Made by a program: the position numbers and the translations under genes. From Limonium bicolor (taxonomy: Eukaryota > Streptophyta > Magnoliopsida > Caryophyllales > Plumbaginaceae): 64,000 nucleotides of DNA. This document shows, in pieces, positions 58,638-64,000 of the stretch. The stretch is from NCBI GenBank assembly GCA_023374045.1, contig CM041776.1, positions 276,481,039-276,545,038 on the forward strand, read 5' to 3'. Every line of letters starts with the position of its first letter. Position 1 is the first letter of the stretch. The notes below the pieces were generated by a model, which had not been told where the DNA came from, did no database searches, and saw only the letters and a list, made by a program, of their open reading frames with translations.

Positions 58638-60232
58638 ATTGGGTCGAGACCTTCTACCCTACTACCCAACGACTCCCGAATGGAAATTGGCGCTCGACCA
58701 TTATTTCTCATTGCTACGACCCGAGAATCACTTTTGGGAGCATTCGATATGTTCGGAACGGGAGGTTGCCCAATCTGCCCCCATCCAAGGGGGGCCCGCC
58801 TACACCAGGAATGATCGGGCTACGCCAATCACCTCCACACCCATAACCTTGGCCCCACCACCCACTCTGATCAAGACCTTGCATTGGGTACCCAGACCAA
58901 TACCCATAGTACAGGGTCATCCACCCCGGGTACATGGAATTCGAACCTCTCCAGTACCAAATTGGAGCTCCACCTCCAGAAAAACTGAGACAGGGGCGGA
59001 GCCAGAAATAAAAGTTGAGGGGGACATATGTAAAATTACAAATTATTAGGGGAGGTTTTTGCAAAATTTTGCTTAAATTTTTTTTTACACTATATTTTTG
59101 TGTAATTTAGCAAAGTTGGGGGGGGGGGGGGTTTGCTCCCTCCATCCCCCCACTGTCTACGCCCCTGCCTCGTTACTATTCCCACATCACGTCCTTGTCG
59201 TTTCCACCTTTTTCTTATCCACCTCGGGACCCAAATGTGCTGTCTCAACTTTTTCACCCGACATCGACTTTCCATCTTTGGCGTCGTGATCCTTCTAATC
59301 CCAAATACGAACATGAAAAGAGGCATGTCGATTGGCATCACCGTCAGCATCCACGTGACTAATTTCAATCTTAGCACAAGAACCATTCACCACCACCTCA
59401 AACTCACCAGACATCTCGGACCTCCGAACATGATCGCCTCCACCAAGCTCCAGTGACGCCACAGACTTTGATCCATCTGGCGTAGAATTAAGGCTCTGGT
59501 TTGGCTTAGCTTTCTCGAGCTTATTACCAGACACTGAAGGTGCCACCGATCTGCCTCGCCTATTACCTTCTCTAGGCTACCTCCTAATACCTCTTGTCCA
59601 CGAGTATTTTTCCCGATGAGCAAAGATCCTGTAACCCAGGAACAAGCGACTGTGAATTTTAGCTGCAGCCTCCCCAACCCGCACGGAACTTTTGAACTTG
59701 ACCATAGCAAAAGCCAACGAATTATTAGGACGCCGCTTTCTAGAGATGAAAATCTCCGCAATATCGGCATCCATTTGAAGGAGCCAACGAATGGCTCTCT
59801 CATTCGCCTCCCTCCCTACTGATATTGTCGACGAACAAAGAAGAACTGCAACCTCTAGAGTCGGCACGATTTGCATCTTCGCCCACCTCCTTCTTGTTAG
59901 CCGTGCGACTCCGAGAATTAGGATTTTGTTTCAAACCCGGCGACCTACCACGCCTCCAGAGACGAACCTCGACAAAAAATAGTATTGCCTGGGAGAGACC
60001 CGCCGCCTGACCGTCGACCGCGCCCACCTAGACTGCCTCCTAGACCGAGATCTTCTCTTGGAGAAGCTCCTTCAAGAGCAGAAAGTGGAATGAAGACGTC
60101 TCCTAGCATTCCCTGGTTTACGTGCTGGCCTGCGAGAGCAGCTTTGCAACCTCTCCCTCTTCCTCTCTCACCTTTTCCTCTCTCGACTTTTCCTCTCCTC
60201 TTGCATCCTAAACCTCTTCAATTTGTATAGCT
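58638..60232 (-). pseudogene. LINE ORF1 with RRM domain, fragment
   Basis: On minus, from about 60230: pyrimidine/purine-rich leader, then SSLFVDNIS (about 59840), AIRWLLQMDADIAEIFISRK, LAFAMVKFKSSVRVGEA and GYRIFAHREKYSWTRG. This is an RNA-recognition motif as found in ORF1 of beet BNR-type LINEs. Downstream are a low-complexity Ser/Gly region and, beyond a MITE at 58991-59167, SGGGAPIWYWRG ... GGDWRSPIIPGVGGPP and VPNISNAPKSDSRVVAMRNN, probably the ORF1 tail. Several frameshifts. No ORF2 is attached. The leader abuts the duplicated F-box block at about 60233, where the LINE may have inserted. Confidence 0.62.
58991..59167. mobile_element. hAT-type MITE, 177 bp, inside LINE ORF1
   Basis: CAGGGGCGGAGCCAG to GTCTACGCCCCTG. 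Its reverse complement aligns through its length with 16529-16701 (shared 'gggatggagggagcaaa', 'caactttg', 'ttaaattgcacaaaaata' style wording). A G-run of about 13 lies near 59117. I could not find a convincing 8-bp duplication. Confidence 0.8.
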
Positions 60233-60283
60233 ATGGAGAATTGTTTATTTACCTTTCCTCTCTTGTAATTCCCTCAAAGATAG

Positions 60284-61013
60284 AGGCGTTTGTTTCAGGC
60301 GGAGAAACAGAATGGAATCAGGAAGGGGAAAGGGAGGAATGTAAGGGGGCGTTTGTTTTGGGGTAATCAGGAAAAGGGAATCATAATGATTCCCTTTCCC
60401 GTTATTTGTTTTACCAGTTTTTCCTATTTTCAGGAAAAGGAATGGGATTACCCCAAAACCCTCTATTTTATTCTCCACCCCCTACTAGGGAATGAGATTC
60501 CCTTTCTCCAGTACACATTGACTGGTGACATATGACCATTGACCGATGACTAATGATCATTGACCGGTGACCAGTGAATGTTGTCCGGCAATTAATGACC
60601 ATTGACCAGCAGCCGGCGACCATTGACCATTGACCGGTGGCCGTTGGCCGGTTATTTATTTTATTTCCCCTAGCTCAAACAAAACAATTGGGAAAATCAA
60701 AGGGAATTTTTTTTCCATTCCTCTTCATTCCCTTTCCCGATTCCATTCCGTTTCCCCCGCTCGAAACAAACGCCCCCTAAAAGAATTCTCTTTGATTTTC
60801 ATGGTTGTTTGCTTGAGCTGGGAAAATGAAATAAATGACTGGTGAACGGCTTCTGGCTGCCGGTCAACAATCATTAATTGTCAGTCAACATTCACCGGTC
60901 AATGATCATATGTCGCCGGTCAAAGTGTACTAGGGAAAGGGAATCTCATTCCCTAATAGGGGAAAGAAAATCAAGATTGAGGGAATGTGGACATTCCCTA
61001 TTCCTTTCCGGAA
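60284..61013. mobile_element. Tourist-like MITE, outer (older) copy, interrupted
   Basis: Relative to copy 1 (AAAGATATTAAGCAAAATTC at 41881) the block has an insertion between AAAGATA and ATTCTTATT. The left arm GAGGCGTTTGTTTCAGGCGG is the same TIR style as the inner element (GGGGGCGTTTGTTT), and the arms contain the same 'gaaagggaatctcattccc' and 'ccggtcaa' repeats. The right terminus is eroded. Confidence 0.7.
60345..60777. mobile_element. Tourist-like MITE, inner copy, 433 bp
   Basis: TIRs GGGGGCGTTTGTTT / AAACAAACGCCCCC with TAA on both sides (60342-60344, 60778-60780). Inside is an array of 'accattgaccggtgacc' variants (60525-60650). Inserted into another member of its own family. Confidence 0.9.
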
Positions 61014-61148
61014 ATTCTTATTGATATTATTTGTCCTTAAGCATACTGTTTTCGTTTTATCATTTCACTCAAATCAGGGCATTTTAACTTAACTGAGTAA
61101 GCGCACTGTGTCTGCCCCCGATCCAGTATATATACACGCGCACATGCA

Positions 61149-61672
61149 TAGGGGTGTCAAAATCGGGTTTCGGGTCGGGTTGAGCTCAACCCGAACCCGA
61201 CCCGAAAATAGTTTTGGTCAACCCGAACTCAACCCGAACCCGGAGCGGGTTGTACTTCTTTAACCCAAACCCGGAGCGGGTTGACCCGAACCCGACCCGT
61301 TTTTTCAAAAAAAAAAAATTATTTTTTTTATTTTAGATTATTTAATAAAAAGATATAATACTATAATATTAATTAATTATTATGTACAATATATAATCAT
61401 ATGTTATCGATTAAATGTTTATTTTAGTCATAAATTAATCATTAAATACTAATTAAGTCATTAAATCTAACATATTTTCTATTTTTAATTAATTTTTTTT
61501 TTCGGGTTACGGGTTAGCGGGTTCAACCCGAACCCGGAGCGGATTTCAATGACCCAACCCGAATTAACCCGACCCGAAAATCATTTCGAGTCAAAAATCT
61601 CAACCCGAACCCGGCTTTTTACGGGTCGGTTTCGGGTCGGGTTTCAGGTTCGGGTCAAGATTGACATCCCTA
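61149..61672. mobile_element. hAT-like non-autonomous element, acccgaa family, 524 bp
   Basis: Ends TAGGGGTGTCAAAATC and (reverse complement) TAGGGATGTCAATC; perfect 8-bp duplication CACATGCA (61141-61148, 61673-61680). Copy 1 has the single uninterrupted CACACATGCAGGTCAGG at about 42024, a direct empty site. Subterminal 'aacccgaacccg' repeats and AT-rich centre. Confidence 0.94.
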
Positions 61673-62241
61673 CACATGCAGTTCAGGTGTGATCATAATT
61701 AATATGATTTAATACATACATAATTATAATGTGTACGTGCTCATATTAATCAATGGAATGTACTAATGGCTCAATAATTGCTGGTTGTTTAAGCATCTGA
61801 TGGGATTGAATTTGGTCTTTTCTTCCAAGGTTTAAACAATAATAAAGCAAGATTTTAACAACCCTACACATCATTCCTCTTGGTCAGCTACATGTGACCA
61901 TGAGCGTAGTATGTATGCATAGAGTAGAGACGATGTCTCTTACCCTTCAATTGTAGCATCGGAATATTCTTTTCGATAAGAACAATATACTACAATCTTG
62001 AGGCGATGTGAAGGATCGAGGGGAGAAACATATACCGAAGATTCAGAGAAGAATATTTGGAAAATGGTAATCAAATGAGAAATCTTAAAGGCCTCACAGC
62101 TGGAATTAATAGTGAGAGATAGGGCAAAGACAGAAAGTCAAAAGAGTCAAAGACCGTAATGCTATGTTTCCTGAATCTCATTTGACAATATAGCTAAACC
62201 TCCCCGACTGCCATACACACTTAAACACATTGGCTTCTAAA

Positions 62242-63727
62242 TCAAAATGTAAACTTGGTTGATGCTCGATAAGAATTTGATATGACTTCAGAGATTAAGC
62301 GTTTACTAACGCCACAAGCATACCCAATGCACATTTTTTCAAGGTTAGGAGAGAAGCGAAGTAACAATTCAATTATCTTCAACTCAGTTTTGGTGCCTAA
62401 AATTGCACCTATGTGTACTTCTCTGAGATTTGTGAAGTCACAATTGATGTACTTTTCAAACATCAACATTAATTCAACATCATCAGCACGGGGCTCCAAG
62501 TCAATCTGCATTTAAGTTTAATGAAAGTAGACTAAAGCATTAAGATACAATTGCATTATAAGCATTTCATAAACCATAGGTAATAATATTACTTTAGGGA
62601 TTACCGTGTAGTCCATGTCGAATGTAGGTATCACCGGAAGACGAAGGACTTTAACATTCGGCAAAGCAACAAGAAACTTCAGTACACAATGGAGCACATC
62701 AACATCACGCGAATTGGTAAGTCAAAATGTCAACCGTTCCATCCGCTCAAATCGTGGAATCATATCTATAAATCTACAACTTGCCAAATGCCAGTAGCTT
62801 CTCCGGTGCAAGAAATCAACCAGACAACAAAATGAAAATATAAAATTCAGATCTAAAACATCAAACAAACAGAAATGCAAACTGAAATGTAATCAAAATT
62901 CACCTTGCAAAAGCTGTAACTGAATCTCACTGCACGAAGTTGCACCGAACAGCTAAAAAATTTGTATCAATCTATACATTTGCCTTCTTCATTTGCTAAA
63001 TCATACAGTTCAATCAAGGTTGATTTCAGTTTTGGAGCATTTGAAACAGTTATATTTTTGAAGTTACCGAAAACACATAAATGTTGAAGCTTTGGAGCCT
63101 CAAGATGAAGCTGATCAACAAATGACACCTCATGCAACACTAGCTTTTCAAGTTGTGGACAAACAGAAACAAAATGAGAAACTGTGGCAGCTGGATTTGT
63201 TTCTGTAGTCAGCTCAAGGCGTGTTAGATTTGGAAACCCTTCAAACCATGATGGAAATAGAAATTAAACTGAGTCAAGTAGCAAATGCCTCAAATTTACC
63301 AAAGAGAATACAGGCGACGGCAGAGTAACCAGAGTAGGCGGCCCACGGGGATCTACTACTTCCAAACTTAATTTCTCAAGGCTGTGATTACTTGCCACAG
63401 AACAAATTGAGTGATGATATGATGAGAAGTTACCAAGATAAATATGAGGTAAGCACAAAGAGAACCCCCTTAAACAACCTCCATGTTGCGAGACAACACT
63501 ATTTACAGCTTTTGCGTATTTTTCTGAAGAATTTTTGCAAAATTTGCGGACATAGAAGTAGAAGTCCAGATACAGATTCAAACGAGAAAGGAAAATCCAT
63601 TTAAATCTCCAACTTTTAGACAGTGTGCTCGTTCTCACCCTATCTACAAGATGTAAATTGTCAAGAATGACACCAATTACATCCGGCGGAAGATTAGTAA
63701 TTCGATCCATCGATTCAAGGATGGGTT
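62242..63727 (-). pseudogene. F-box/LRR/FBD paralogue, disabled
   Basis: Second copy of the gene at 42540-44238, same exon plan: exon 1 63710-62904, exon 2 about 62790-62605, exon 3 62509-62242. The F-box (MDRITNLPPDVIGVILDNL) and LRR segments are clear. Disabling changes: TAA after LLLDSV (about 63267, where copy 1 has Gln), TGA in CID-YKFF (Trp in copy 1, about 62970), a few extra bases with frame loss near the start of exon 2 (about 62780) and TGA later in exon 2 (about 62720). Exon 3 (MQIDLEPRADDVELM to ASTKFTF) is still open. Recently duplicated, then decayed. Confidence 0.85.
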
Positions 63728-64000
63728 CTGTATAGAAAAAAATGCCAAGATCATTAACTATATACAATAAATGAAACACAGAACAAAGATGAAAACATAG
63801 CTAATCAATTCGAAGTAGTTCTCAGCTTATTAGATTTAAGAAATATTGACTAGGAAACATATCTAATCAATAACCACAGCACAGCAGGGGAACATACAAA
63901 AGCAGCAGTAACCATCCATAGAGCAAGCATATCAACCAAATCAACAATTGTAAGATGACGATAACTTAAGACATGCACCCAAGCATGCACGGTACAGAGT

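Larger units (their letters stand above)
60236..64000. repeat. Segmental duplication, copy 2 (F-box block)
   Basis: Homologous to 41691-44530 and continuing past the window end. Compared with copy 1 it has nested Tourist MITEs (about 60284-61013) and an acccgaa element (61149-61672), lacks the Stowaway, and has lost about 65 bp near 60255. Confidence 0.88.

Noticed and set aside
58639..59049. 136-codon + strand frame
   Set aside because: Antisense to the LINE ORF1 tail; Pro/Thr-rich composition arises from the complementary Gly/Trp-rich coding strand, and it runs into the MITE.
1..64000. A complete autonomous transposon or a novel defence-type gene cluster
   Set aside because: Every element examined lacks a domain or carries stops, and the two intact genes are ordinary plant families; no unexplained conserved multi-gene unit was found.

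Overview
This is a plant (eudicot) nuclear window dominated by nested transposable elements. The evidence is AT-rich non-coding DNA, spliceosomal GT-AG introns, LTR elements with tRNA primer-binding sites, MULE and CACTA DNA transposons, Stowaway, Tourist and hAT MITEs, and plant-only families (plant mobile domain, FBD F-box, group B PP2C). An RRM-bearing LINE ORF1, known from beet, and LTR ends of the type ACGGAGTATTACA weakly suggest Caryophyllales; that is inference.

Only two genes look intact. One is an F-box/LRR/FBD gene on the minus strand (42540-44238, three coding exons, 420 aa). The other is a group B PP2C phosphatase of the AP2C type with a MAPK-docking motif (53538-55066, four exons, 369 aa). 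A second F-box copy (62242-63710) lies in a segmental duplication and carries several stop codons. Plant-mobile-domain (PMD) pseudogenes lie at 1181-14021 (split) and 38615-39621.

Layout. 1-1830: MULE transposase relic and PMD gene. 1836-13858: a complete 12.0-kb Athila-like LTR element (TSD GTTAT) inside the PMD gene. It has lost most of RT, RNase H and integrase, and itself holds an acccgaa-rich hAT-like element (4479-5079) and a CACTA element (8661-11529) carrying a multi-exon Ulp1/C48 protease. 14022-15864: reverse LTR relic. 15921-19795: MULE transposase with SWIM and OTU-like domains, split by a reverse chromovirus-type solo LTR that itself contains a hAT MITE. 19800-38612: reverse Tat/Ogre-like leader, PBS and LTR sequence, broken by a 5.3-kb solo LTR (24205-29524, TSD AATGG) and a 5.4-kb Ty1/copia element (31015-36391, TSD ATTGG). 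38.6-47.2 kb: PMD pseudogene, F-box gene, MITEs and a small copia-type solo LTR. 48074-51041: a short non-autonomous LTR element whose two LTRs each hold a different MITE. 51.0-55.1 kb: PP2C upstream region and gene. 55.1-60.2 kb: LINE fragments, tandem repeats and LTR debris. 60.2-64.0 kb: duplicated F-box block with nested Tourist MITEs and a third acccgaa element.

Several insertions are shown by internal empty sites: the two F-box blocks and the two LTRs at 48-51 kb act as filled and empty alleles for each other. No new functional system is claimed. The strongest observations are the nested history, the captured Ulp1 and OTU domains, the exact deletions and duplications that killed the retroelements, and the very large solo LTR.
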